Shown piece after piece: positions 1 to 7,779 of a stretch of 64,000 nt of DNA. The DNA is from Aldehydirespirator sp965117015 (GTDB lineage: Bacteria; Actinomycetota; Acidimicrobiia; Acidimicrobiales; Aldehydirespiratoraceae), in assembly GCA_965117015.1 (NCBI GenBank), contig OZ220747.1, positions 2,480,001-2,544,000 on the forward strand. Reading direction: 5' to 3'. The translations under genes were made by a program, and so were the position numbers. A model generated the notes under the pieces. The model saw nothing but the letters and a program-made list of their open reading frames with translations, did no database searches and was not told the DNA's origin. How positions within the stretch are numbered: position 1 is the first letter of the stretch; the number at the start of each line of letters is the position of its first letter.

Positions 1-1404
1 ACGCTCACCGACAACCGCGTCAAGCTGACCATCGAGTTGGACGAGGCAGAGTTCGAGACCGAGGTCGAGGCGGCCTTCAAACGCATCGCCCGCGAGGTGA
101 GGATTCCGGGGTTTCGCCCCGGCAAGGCGCCCCGACGGCTGCTGGAGGCGCAGCTGGGACCGGTGGCGGGCCGGGCGGAGGCTCTGCGGGCCTCGCTGCC
201 CGACTACTACGCCCGCGCCGTCGTCGAGCACGACATCGACGTCATCGACGCGCCCCGCATCGAGGTCACCGAGGGCTCGGAAGCAGGTCCGGTGTCCTTC
301 GACGCGGTGGTCGATGTCCGCCCCGCCATTCTGGTGTCGGGCTACGACGAGTTGAGCGTGCAGATCCCCAGCCCCGCGGTCGACACCGACGAGGTTGTGG
401 CCGAGATCGACAGGTTCCGCAAGCAGTTCGCGGAACTGGCCCCGGTGAAGCGGGCCGCGGTCGATGGCGATCATCTCACGATCGACATCACCGGCACGCT
501 GGGAGGCGAGACCGTCGACGGCCTCACGACCTCCGACTACGACTACCTGCTCGGCACCGGGGCGGTGGTACCCGAGATCGACGAGAACCTGCGCGGTTCC
601 ACCGCCGGAGACATCCTGGAGTTCCTGGCCTCGCATCCCGATCCCGAGGAGGATCAGGAGCTTCGTTTCCGAGTGCTGGTCAAGGAGGTGCAGGAGGCCG
701 TCCTGCCCGACCTGGACGACGAGTTCGTGGGGGCCAACACCGAGTTCGACACCGCCGAGGAGTTCCGAGCCGCGCTCGAGACCGGACAGGCGAGAACCAG
801 GGTGATGTACGCCGAATCGGTACGCCGCGAGGCCATCGCCTCGGCGGTGGCTGATCTCGTCGCCGAGGAGGTCCCCGAGGCGATGATCTCGTCGGAGGTG
901 GAGGCCCGGCGCGAGAACCTCACGAGAGACCTCGCCCAGCGGGGCTACGAACTTGACGACTACCTCGAAAGCATCGGGCAGTCCCGCGAGGAGTTCGAGG
1001 GCGGTCTGCGGCTCAGCGCCGACCGCAGCGTCAAGCTGGATCTCGCGCTGCGGGCCGTCGCATTGGCCGAGGGTCTCGAGGCGGACGACGAGGCAGTCGA
1101 CGCCGAACTGGAGCAGGCCGTGCTCGCGGCCGGCAACGGAGCCGAGGTGGATGCGGCGGCCGAAGCGGCCCGGCTGCGCGACGCGCTGGCCTCGTCCGGC
1201 CAGCTGTCGGACATGCGTTCCCAGATCTCCAAGCGCACCGCTCTGGAGTGGATCACGGAGCGGGTCGAGCTGGTCGATCCCGACGGGGAGGTCGTCGATC
1301 CGGAACTGCTGAGACTTCCCGCCGACGTTGGCGAAGGCGCGGAGAGCCCTCAGGATGTAGACACCGATCAGGCACAGGACGAACAAGCGCAGGACGAATC
1401 ATGA
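1..1404 (+). CDS. tig: Trigger factor (5' end missing)
   Basis: Ribosome-associated chaperone and peptidyl-prolyl isomerase that meets nascent chains at the exit tunnel. The frame is open from base 1, so the first residues lie outside the window. The visible 467 codons show the ribosome-docking loop GFRPGKAPRR near the N-terminus, a central FKBP-like domain (LTIDITGTLGGETVDG) and a long helical C-terminal chaperone domain ending in an acidic Asp/Glu/Gln tail. Its stop overlaps the clpP start (ATGA at 1401-1404), the usual actinobacterial tig-clpP-clpX arrangement coupling folding with degradation. The TTG at 37 is not the true start because homologous sequence continues upstream of it. Confidence 0.96.
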   Translation, partial: TLTDNRVKLTIELDEAEFETEVEAAFKRIAREVRIPGFRPGKAPRRLLEAQLGPVAGRAEALRASLPDYYARAVVEHDIDVIDAPRIEVTEGSEAGPVSFDAVVDVRPAILVSGYDELSVQIPSPAVDTDEVVAEIDRFRKQFAELAPVKRAAVDGDHLTIDITGTLGGETVDGLTTSDYDYLLGTGAVVPEIDENLRGSTAGDILEFLASHPDPEEDQELRFRVLVKEVQEAVLPDLDDEFVGANTEFDTAEEFRAALETGQARTRVMYAESVRREAIASAVADLVAEEVPEAMISSEVEARRENLTRDLAQRGYELDDYLESIGQSREEFEGGLRLSADRSVKLDLALRAVALAEGLEADDEAVDAELEQAVLAAGNGAEVDAAAEAARLRDALASSGQLSDMRSQISKRTALEWITERVELVDPDGEVVDPELLRLPADVGEGAESPQDVDTDQAQDEQAQDES

Positions 1405-2039
1405 GCATCAGCCCCCGCAACTACTTGGTTCCGACCGTGGTGGAGCAGACCAACCGCGGAGAGCGTGCGTTCGACCTCTACAGCCGGCTCCTCAAGGAGA
1501 ACATCATCTTCCTGGGCACCCCTATCGACGACGTGGTCGCCAACCTGATCTGCGCGCAGCTGCTGCACCTCGAGTCCGAGGATCCCGACAAGGACATCAA
1601 CCTCTACATCAACAGCCCCGGCGGGGACATCAACTCGCTGTTCGCGATCTACGACACGATGCAGTACATCAAGCCCGACATCACCACCATCTGCTTCGGT
1701 CAGGCGGCGTCGGCCGCCGCAGTGCTGCTGGCGGCCGGCACCAGAGGCAAGCGCCTCGCTCTGCCGCACGCCAGGATCCTCCTCCACCAGCCCTACGCGG
1801 GGGCCCACGGCGACGCCAGCGACATAGAGCTGATCGCCTCCGAGGTGGCCCGGCTGAAGAAGTCGTTGGAGGAGGTGCTCTCGCAGCACACCGGCCAGCC
1901 CATCGAGCAGATCGCGACCGACACCGACCGGGACTTCGTCATGACCGCCGAGCAGGCTCAGGAGTACGGCGTCATCGATGAGGTGATCGAAGCGCGTAAT
2001 GTGGTCGACAACAGCAGCGCCATCAGGGCGATCAGCTGA
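1401..2039 (+). CDS. clpP: ATP-dependent Clp protease proteolytic subunit
   Basis: Serine peptidase subunit that forms the proteolytic barrel of ClpXP in the cytoplasm; 212 residues. The catalytic triad is visible as Ser104 in GQAASAAAVLL, His129 in ARILLHQP and Asp178 in DRDFVMTAEQ. The ATG at 1401 overlaps the trigger-factor stop, implying translational coupling; open frame upstream of it is inside tig. Only one clpP lies between tig and clpX, whereas mycobacteria and many relatives carry two here. A second copy could be elsewhere in the genome. Confidence 0.97.
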   Translation: MSISPRNYLVPTVVEQTNRGERAFDLYSRLLKENIIFLGTPIDDVVANLICAQLLHLESEDPDKDINLYINSPGGDINSLFAIYDTMQYIKPDITTICFGQAASAAAVLLAAGTRGKRLALPHARILLHQPYAGAHGDASDIELIASEVARLKKSLEEVLSQHTGQPIEQIATDTDRDFVMTAEQAQEYGVIDEVIEARNVVDNSSAIRAIS

Positions 2040-2061
2040 CACTTGAAGGGGAGACGACTGC

Positions 2062-3330
2062 GTGGCCAAGCTCGGTGAAGGGGGCGAGCTTCTCAAGTGC
2101 TCGTTCTGCGGCAAGTCGCAGAAACAGGTCAAGAAGCTCATCGCCGGCCCCGGCGTCTACATCTGCGACGAGTGCATCGATCTGTGCAACGAGATCATCG
2201 ACGAGGAGCTGGCCGGCCCGTCCGACGACCCCGTCGGCGAGCTGCCCGCCCCTCGTGAGATCTACACCTTCCTCGACGACTACATCGTCGGGCAGGACAG
2301 CGCCAAGCGCATCCTCTCGGTCGCCGTCTACAACCACTACAAGCGAGTGCAGCTCGGCGAGAGCCAGGACCCCGAGGTAGAGCTCCAGAAGTCGAACATC
2401 CTTCTCATTGGCCCGACCGGCTGCGGCAAGACGCTCATGGCCCAGACGCTCGCCCGGATGCTCAACGTGCCCTTCGCCATAGCCGACGCCACCGCCCTGA
2501 CCGAGGCCGGCTACGTGGGCGAGGACGTGGAGAACATCCTCCTGAAGCTGATCCAGGCCGCCGACTACGACGTGAAGAAGGCGGAGAAGGGCATCATCTA
2601 CATAGACGAGATCGACAAGATCGCCCGCAAGAGCGAGAACCCGTCGATCACTCGCGACGTCTCGGGCGAGGGCGTCCAGCAGGCTCTGCTCAAGATCCTG
2701 GAGGGCACTTCGGCATCCGTGCCCCCGCAGGGCGGGCGCAAGCACCCTCACCAGGAGTTCATCCAGATCGACACGACCAACGTCCTGTTCATCTGCGGGG
2801 GAGCATTCGCCGGCATCGAGAAGATCGTGGAGCACCGCACCGGCACCCGGGGTGTCGGATTCGGCGCCGATATCCGCCGGCCCGAGGACAAGGACCTGGG
2901 TGCCATCTTCGCCGAGGTGCTCCCGGAGGATCTCACCAAGTACGGGCTGATCCCCGAGTTCATAGGGCGGCTGCCGGTGATGGGAGCGGTCGGCAGTCTG
3001 GAGCGCGATGCCCTGATGCGAATCCTGGTGGAGCCCCGCAACGCCCTCGTCAAGCAGTATCAGAAGATGTTCCGGTTCGAGAACGTCGATCTGGCCTTCG
3101 AGGAGGACGCATTGGAGGCCATAGCCGACGAGGCCATCAAGCGGGCATCGGGGGCTCGGGGGCTGCGGGCCGTGCTCGAGGAGGTCCTGCTCGACATCAT
3201 GTACGACCTTCCGGGTCGCGAGGACATCTCCACTGTGGTGATCGATCGCGAGGCCGTATGCCGGAACGTGAACCCCACGCTCGTACCACGCGCCGAGGAG
3301 GACGACACTCGCTCCCGGCGCGCCAGCTGA
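2062..3330 (+). CDS. clpX: ATP-dependent Clp protease ATP-binding subunit ClpX
   Basis: AAA+ unfoldase that selects and threads substrates into ClpP; 422 residues. The N-terminal zinc-binding domain has Cys13, Cys16, Cys35 and Cys38. The AAA+ core follows, with Walker A GPTGCGKT, pore loop GYVGED, Walker B IIYIDEIDKIA and the RKH loop (GGRKHPHQEF). The GTG start at 2062 has AAGGGGAG about 9 nt upstream. It lies 22 bp after clpP and is certainly co-transcribed with it. Length and motif order are normal for the family. Confidence 0.97.
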   Translation: MAKLGEGGELLKCSFCGKSQKQVKKLIAGPGVYICDECIDLCNEIIDEELAGPSDDPVGELPAPREIYTFLDDYIVGQDSAKRILSVAVYNHYKRVQLGESQDPEVELQKSNILLIGPTGCGKTLMAQTLARMLNVPFAIADATALTEAGYVGEDVENILLKLIQAADYDVKKAEKGIIYIDEIDKIARKSENPSITRDVSGEGVQQALLKILEGTSASVPPQGGRKHPHQEFIQIDTTNVLFICGGAFAGIEKIVEHRTGTRGVGFGADIRRPEDKDLGAIFAEVLPEDLTKYGLIPEFIGRLPVMGAVGSLERDALMRILVEPRNALVKQYQKMFRFENVDLAFEEDALEAIADEAIKRASGARGLRAVLEEVLLDIMYDLPGREDISTVVIDREAVCRNVNPTLVPRAEEDDTRSRRAS

Positions 3331-3348
3331 CCGCCATAGGGGCCCTCG

Positions 3349-4650
3349 TTGGACTACGGCGCGGCCCTAGACCATCTCGAGACCCTGATCAACCATGAGG
3401 TGAAGCCGCGAGCGGGCCGTGTCGCCGGGCTCAGCCTCGAGTCGGTACAGCGCCTCACCGCGGAGATGGGCGACCCCCAGCGGTGCTACCGGGTGGTCCA
3501 CGTCACGGGAACCAACGGCAAGGGATCCACGGTTCGGGTCACGGCCCGGCTCCTGCAAGAGATGGGACTGCGCGTAGGCGCCTACACGAGCCCCCATCTC
3601 GTGGCCCCCACGGAGCGGATCTCAGTGAACGCCGAGCCCATCGACGGTGAGGCCTTCGGCGCGGCGATCGGGGACGTGGCCCGCTTCACCCACCACCTGC
3701 AGATGCGGGCCACGTGGTTCGAGACCGTGACCGCGGCCGCTCTCCAGCACTTCGCCGATGTGGCCGTGGACGTGGCCGTGGTCGAGGTGGGGATGCTGGG
3801 CCGCTTCGACGCCACCAACGTGGTGGACGCGCAGGTCGCGACGATCACCAACGTGGGAATGGACCACACCGACGGCGTCGGCGACTGGCGGCTGGCTGTT
3901 GCCGGCGAGAAGGCCGGCATCATCAAGCCCACCTCGACGGTGGTGTGCGGCGAATCCGATCCCGACACGCGCGAGGTGTTCCGGGCCGAGCCCCATGCTG
4001 CCATGTTCGAGCGTGGCCGCGACTTCGGAACGGAGCGCGAGCGTCTGGCCGTGGGTGGATGGCTGGCCGATCTTCGCACCCCCTACGGACGCCACTCCGA
4101 TGTGCTTGTGTCTCTGCACGGACGGCACCAACTGGACAACGCCTCGCTGGCCGTGGCCACGGCCGAGGCTTTCTTCGAGTCGCAGCTCTCCGATGAAGTG
4201 ATCGGCGAGGCCCTCGCCAACGTGAAGGTTCCCGGCCGTTTCGAGATAGCCGGCCGCGAGCCTCTGGTCGTGTTGGACGGCGCTCACAACCCCGATGGCG
4301 CCCGGGCCGCCGCAGAGACGCTCAACGAGGACTTCGCGCCGTCGGGGCGGCGCTTCCTGGTGGTCGGGATGCAATCGGGCCGCGACGTCGCCGGCGTGCT
4401 TCAAGGTCTCGAAGCCGACAGGTGCGAGCGGGTCCTGTGCTGCACCGCTCCCACGGCACGCGGCATCCCGGCTGCCGAGGTGGCGTCGGCGGCTGCCTCG
4501 ATCGGAGCGGCCGCAGAGGCGACCGGTGACGTCGAGGCGGCCCTCGACCGGGCGCTCGAACTGGCCGGCGCCGACGACGTGGTCACCGTGACCGGCTCCT
4601 TCACCGTGGTCGGCGCAGCCAAGGTAGCCCTCACTGCGGGTGGGCCGTAG
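3349..4650 (+). CDS. folC: Bifunctional folylpolyglutamate synthase/dihydrofolate synthase
   Basis: Mur-ligase-family enzyme that adds glutamate to dihydropteroate and folates; 433 residues. Visible motifs are the ATP-binding loop HVTGTNGKGST near residue 50, the TSPHL segment, EVGMLGRFDATN in the centre and DGAHNPDGA in the C-terminal domain. The start is a TTG at 3349, 18 bp after clpX, with only a weak Shine-Dalgarno (AGGGG). The ndk gene follows almost immediately. FolC in this position is common in actinobacteria and related phyla. Confidence 0.93.
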   Translation: MDYGAALDHLETLINHEVKPRAGRVAGLSLESVQRLTAEMGDPQRCYRVVHVTGTNGKGSTVRVTARLLQEMGLRVGAYTSPHLVAPTERISVNAEPIDGEAFGAAIGDVARFTHHLQMRATWFETVTAAALQHFADVAVDVAVVEVGMLGRFDATNVVDAQVATITNVGMDHTDGVGDWRLAVAGEKAGIIKPTSTVVCGESDPDTREVFRAEPHAAMFERGRDFGTERERLAVGGWLADLRTPYGRHSDVLVSLHGRHQLDNASLAVATAEAFFESQLSDEVIGEALANVKVPGRFEIAGREPLVVLDGAHNPDGARAAAETLNEDFAPSGRRFLVVGMQSGRDVAGVLQGLEADRCERVLCCTAPTARGIPAAEVASAAASIGAAAEATGDVEAALDRALELAGADDVVTVTGSFTVVGAAKVALTAGGP

Positions 4651-4660
4651 CATCCCGGCC

Positions 4661-5077
4661 GTGGACCGCACGCTAATCATTTGCAAGCCCGACGCGGTCG
4701 AGCGCGGTCTCGTGGGCGAGATCATCGGCCGCTTCGAGCGCAAGGGGCTGCGGATGGTCGCGGCCGAGCTTCGCACCCTCGATCGCGATGTGCTCGCCCG
4801 CCACTACGCGGAGCACGTCGGCAAGGGCTTCTACGACGATCTCGTCGCCTTCATGAGCAGGGGCCCCGTGCTGGTCGCGGTGGTGGAGGGGCCGGAGGGC
4901 ACCTGGAGCGTGGTGCGTCAGATGATGGGTGCTACCGATCCCATGAAGGCCTCGGCCGGAACCATCCGGGGAGACTTCGGGACCATGGTCACCGAGAATC
5001 TGGTCCACGGGAGCGACTCGGCCGAGTCGGCTCGCCGCGAGGCGGCCATCTTCTTTCCCGATCTACAGCAGGAATAG
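4661..5077 (+). CDS. ndk: Nucleoside diphosphate kinase
   Basis: Transfers the gamma-phosphate of NTPs to NDPs through a phosphohistidine; 138 residues from GTG 4661. The N-terminal VDRTLIICKPDAVERG matches the family start, and the active-site His is His116 in NLVHGSDS. An in-frame GTG at 4640 would add seven unrelated residues and overlap folC, so 4661 is preferred. The gene ends the tig-clp-folC-ndk run and is followed by a terminator-like hairpin. Confidence 0.95.
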   Translation: MDRTLIICKPDAVERGLVGEIIGRFERKGLRMVAAELRTLDRDVLARHYAEHVGKGFYDDLVAFMSRGPVLVAVVEGPEGTWSVVRQMMGATDPMKASAGTIRGDFGTMVTENLVHGSDSAESARREAAIFFPDLQQE

Positions 5078-5116
5078 CAGCAGAAACATACGGATTCTGT
5101 TGTTGTTTTGTTCTTG
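5076..5116 (+). terminator. Probable intrinsic terminator after ndk
   Basis: An 8-bp stem (CAGCAGAA at 5078-5085 with TTCTGTTG at 5095-5102, one G-U pair) with a 9-nt loop is followed by a T-rich tract at 5103-5115. AT-rich sequence of this kind is rare in this GC-rich window, which supports a real Rho-independent terminator ending the ndk transcript. Confidence 0.5.
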
Positions 5117-5153
5117 GAGGTCCTTTGACGTGAACTGTGTGCCGACTCTCACC

Positions 5154-5166
5154 GTCGTCTACAATC
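5154..5166 (+). promoter_or_regulatory. Possible extended -10 element upstream of mreB
   Basis: TACAAT at 5160-5165 matches five of six -10 consensus bases and lies 66 bp before the mreB ATG, downstream of the ndk terminator where a promoter is needed. No good -35 sits 16-18 bp upstream, so this is only a candidate. Confidence 0.25.
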
Positions 5167-5231
5167 CGGCTAGCGGTCGGCCGGGTCCTCCGGCGTTGTG
5201 GTAGCGTCCACTACCTGATCGAGGCATCACA

Positions 5232-6251
5232 ATGAGCACAGCGAGCATGCTTTCGGGGCTGGGATGGGTCATGGGGCGCGACATGGCTCTCGATCTCGGT
5301 ACCGCGAACACCGTCGTGTACGTGCGCGGCGAGGGGATCGTGCTCGATGAGCCGTCGGTGGTGGCCGTCAACACCAAGAACGGCAAGGTGCTGGCCGTGG
5401 GCTCCGAAGCGAAGAGCATGATCGGTCGCACACCGGCGCACATCCAGGCCGTCCGCCCGCTCCGAGACGGGGTGATCGCCGACTTCGACATGTGCGAGGA
5501 GATGCTGCGCTTCTTCATCGAGCGCGTCCATCAGCGACGCTGGACCAAGCCGCGGATGGTCATCGCCGTGCCGTCGGGAATCACCGGCGTCGAGCAGCGG
5601 GCCGTGCAGGAGGCGGCCGAGTCCGCGGGCGCCCGGAAGCCGACCCACATCATCGAGGAGCCGATGGCCGCCGCGATCGGCACGGGGCTTCAGGTGTGGG
5701 AGCCGACCGGGAACATGATTGTCGATGTCGGCGGAGGCACGACCGAGGTGGCCGTCATCTCACTCGGCGGCATCGTTTCCAGCCAGTCGATCCGGGTGGG
5801 GGGAGACGAGTTCGACAACGTCATCGCCCAGTTCGTCAAGAAGGAGCACTCGCTGCTGATCGGGGAGCGCACCGCCGAGGAGATCAAGATCATGCTCGGG
5901 TCGGCCTACCCCCTGGCCCGAGAGGCGAGAGCCGAGATCCGGGGCCGCGACCTCGTGAGCGGACTGCCCCGCGTGGTCTCCGTCACCACCGAGGACATCC
6001 GCGAGGGCTTGGAGGAGTCGGTAACCGCCATCTGCGACGCCGTGCGAGGCACGCTGGACCACACACCCCCGGAGCTGGCCGCCGACATCATGGAATCGGG
6101 CATCACGCTGGCGGGCGGGGGAGCGCTGCTGAGGAACCTGGACCAGCGGATGGCCAACGAGACGGGTATGCCGATCACGGTCGCCCAGGATCCGCTGCTC
6201 GCCGTGGTGAGGGGCTGCGGCCACGTGCTCGACAATTTGGACCAGCGGTGA
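5232..6251 (+). CDS. mreB: Rod shape-determining protein MreB
   Basis: Actin-like ATPase forming membrane-associated filaments that orient elongasome peptidoglycan synthesis; 339 residues. Phosphate 1 motif DLGTANTVVYVRG, phosphate 2 motif DVGGGTTEVAVIS and adenosine motif LAGGGALL are all present. The ATG at 5232 has GAGG 7 nt upstream. It is the first gene of mreB-mreC-mreD-mrdA-rodA. Actinobacteria that grow at the poles often lack MreB, so this full set points to laterally growing rods in a deeper branch such as Acidimicrobiia. Confidence 0.97.
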   Translation: MSTASMLSGLGWVMGRDMALDLGTANTVVYVRGEGIVLDEPSVVAVNTKNGKVLAVGSEAKSMIGRTPAHIQAVRPLRDGVIADFDMCEEMLRFFIERVHQRRWTKPRMVIAVPSGITGVEQRAVQEAAESAGARKPTHIIEEPMAAAIGTGLQVWEPTGNMIVDVGGGTTEVAVISLGGIVSSQSIRVGGDEFDNVIAQFVKKEHSLLIGERTAEEIKIMLGSAYPLAREARAEIRGRDLVSGLPRVVSVTTEDIREGLEESVTAICDAVRGTLDHTPPELAADIMESGITLAGGGALLRNLDQRMANETGMPITVAQDPLLAVVRGCGHVLDNLDQR

Positions 6252-6280
6252 CCACAACGGGCGATCTCTAACGTTGGACG

Positions 6281-7177
6281 ATGGCGGTCGCCCAGCGCAG
6301 CGGGCGGTCCCGCTACCGCTTGTTGCTGCTGATCCTGACAGCGGCAACGCTTCTCACCCTTGACTTCCGCGGCTTCGGGCCGCTCGACACCGCACAGAGC
6401 CGGGTGCGCGACGCACTCGAGCCGGTGGTCTCCGCGGTCGATGTAGTTCTCGGGCCGGTAGCCGAGGTCTGGACCGTGATGTTCACCTACAACGACCTCC
6501 GCTCCGAGAACGAGAGGCTCAGAGACGAGATCGACCGGCTCGCCAGCGCCGACATACGCGACGCGGCCGACCAGGACGCCCTCGAGAGGCTGCTGGACGC
6601 CACCGGAGTCACCTTTGTCGAGGATGTGGAACGGCTGACCGCGACGGTGCTGCGCGACTCGGTGGGGAACTTCGATGACGACGTGATGTCGATTGACGTG
6701 GGTCACCGGGACGGGGTGGCTCCGGGCATGGCCGTCGTCACCTCGGCCGGCTTCGTGGGCCGGGTGGAGACCGTGGACGCGGCCCGGAGCACGGTCACCG
6801 CGGTTAGCGATCCCAGCCTGGTCGTCGGCGTGCGCTTGCTGGACACCGGTGACGTGGGGCTGGGCCATGGGATGGTCGGCGACCCGACCCAGTTCGTGGT
6901 GGACGCCGGCCTGCGCTGGCCCGAGACCGGGGACCTGTCGGAGCTGCCGGCGGTGGGGAGCCCGGTGGTGACTGCGGCCGGCAGCCGCTATCCCGCCGAC
7001 ATACCGGTGGGCCGGGTGGCATCGGTCGAGCCGTCGGAGGCGGGATTGGCCCAGTTGGTGACCGTCGAACTGGCCGCGGACGTGCATGATCTCGGCTACG
7101 TGACCGTGCTGCTGCTGACACCCGCGGACGAGGCACCGGTCGGCCCTGATTCCCCGTTCCCGGAGACGTCGCCATGA
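6281..7177 (+). CDS. mreC: Rod shape-determining protein MreC
   Basis: Membrane-anchored periplasmic-side scaffold linking MreB/MreD to PBP2; 298 residues. There is one N-terminal membrane segment (about residues 10-26), a coiled coil rich in Glu/Arg (NDLRSENERLRDEIDRLA) and a C-terminal two-barrel domain. The ATG at 6281 is 29 bp after mreB. Its stop overlaps the mreD start (ATGA), so mreC and mreD are translationally coupled. Confidence 0.93.
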   Translation: MAVAQRSGRSRYRLLLLILTAATLLTLDFRGFGPLDTAQSRVRDALEPVVSAVDVVLGPVAEVWTVMFTYNDLRSENERLRDEIDRLASADIRDAADQDALERLLDATGVTFVEDVERLTATVLRDSVGNFDDDVMSIDVGHRDGVAPGMAVVTSAGFVGRVETVDAARSTVTAVSDPSLVVGVRLLDTGDVGLGHGMVGDPTQFVVDAGLRWPETGDLSELPAVGSPVVTAAGSRYPADIPVGRVASVEPSEAGLAQLVTVELAADVHDLGYVTVLLLTPADEAPVGPDSPFPETSP

Positions 7178-7779
7178 CGGCGTCGCAGCCGGCACAGAGT
7201 GTGCTGCGCTCGCGCCGCCTGCTGGCCGGGAGCAGCGTGATCATGATCGGGCTGCGGCTCATCGTCGTGTACCTGTTGGCGCTCCTGTTGCAGCTGACGT
7301 TCTTCTCGCAGGTGAGGGTGGCCGGGGTTGCGCCGGAGTTGCCGGCGCTGGTAGCCATCCTGGCCGGCCTCTTCGCCGGCCCCCGGCGGGGTTCGGTGAT
7401 CGCGTTCTTTGCCGGCCTGATGTGGGACATCTACCTGTCCACACCGCTCGGCTTGGCCGCCGCATCCTTCGTTGTCGTGGCCTACACGTTGGGCGGCATA
7501 ACCGAGGACCTGTTCCACGACACCCGCCTCCAGACGCTGCTGCTGGTGTTCGTCGGCACAGCGGCCATGGTGACGGTCTACGCCCTGCTGGGCGAGGTGG
7601 TCGGCCAGCGCGGCCTGATCGACGACCGGCTGCCGCGGGTCGTGCTGATCGCATCGGGCTTGAACGCGTTGCTCTCGCTGGTAGCGGCACCCGCAGTCCG
7701 ATGGGCTGTCGCCAGTGGGCCCGCCCGGAACCGGACGCGACGGCGCGAGCCTCCCGCCTCGCCGCTGAAGGACCGCTGA
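7174..7779 (+). CDS. mreD: Rod shape-determining protein MreD
   Basis: Small polytopic membrane protein of the elongasome; 201 residues with about five hydrophobic segments (for example LIVVYLLALLLQLTFF) and a basic C-terminal tail. Assignment rests on size, topology and position between mreC and the PBP2 gene, since MreD is poorly conserved in sequence. It overlaps mreC by 4 bp and shares one base with the mrdA start (TGATG at 7777-7781). Confidence 0.85.
   Translation: MTASQPAQSVLRSRRLLAGSSVIMIGLRLIVVYLLALLLQLTFFSQVRVAGVAPELPALVAILAGLFAGPRRGSVIAFFAGLMWDIYLSTPLGLAAASFVVVAYTLGGITEDLFHDTRLQTLLLVFVGTAAMVTVYALLGEVVGQRGLIDDRLPRVVLIASGLNALLSLVAAPAVRWAVASGPARNRTRRREPPASPLKDR

Noticed and set aside
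5125..5165. TTGACG ... TACAAT as a complete promoter for mreB
   Set aside because: The elements are 29 bp apart, far outside the 16-19 bp range; only the -10-like hexamer is kept as a weak candidate.
7422..7778. N-terminal extension of PBP2 by 119 residues
   Set aside because: The segment lies in mreD in another frame; ATG 7779 directly precedes the membrane anchor typical of PBP2.
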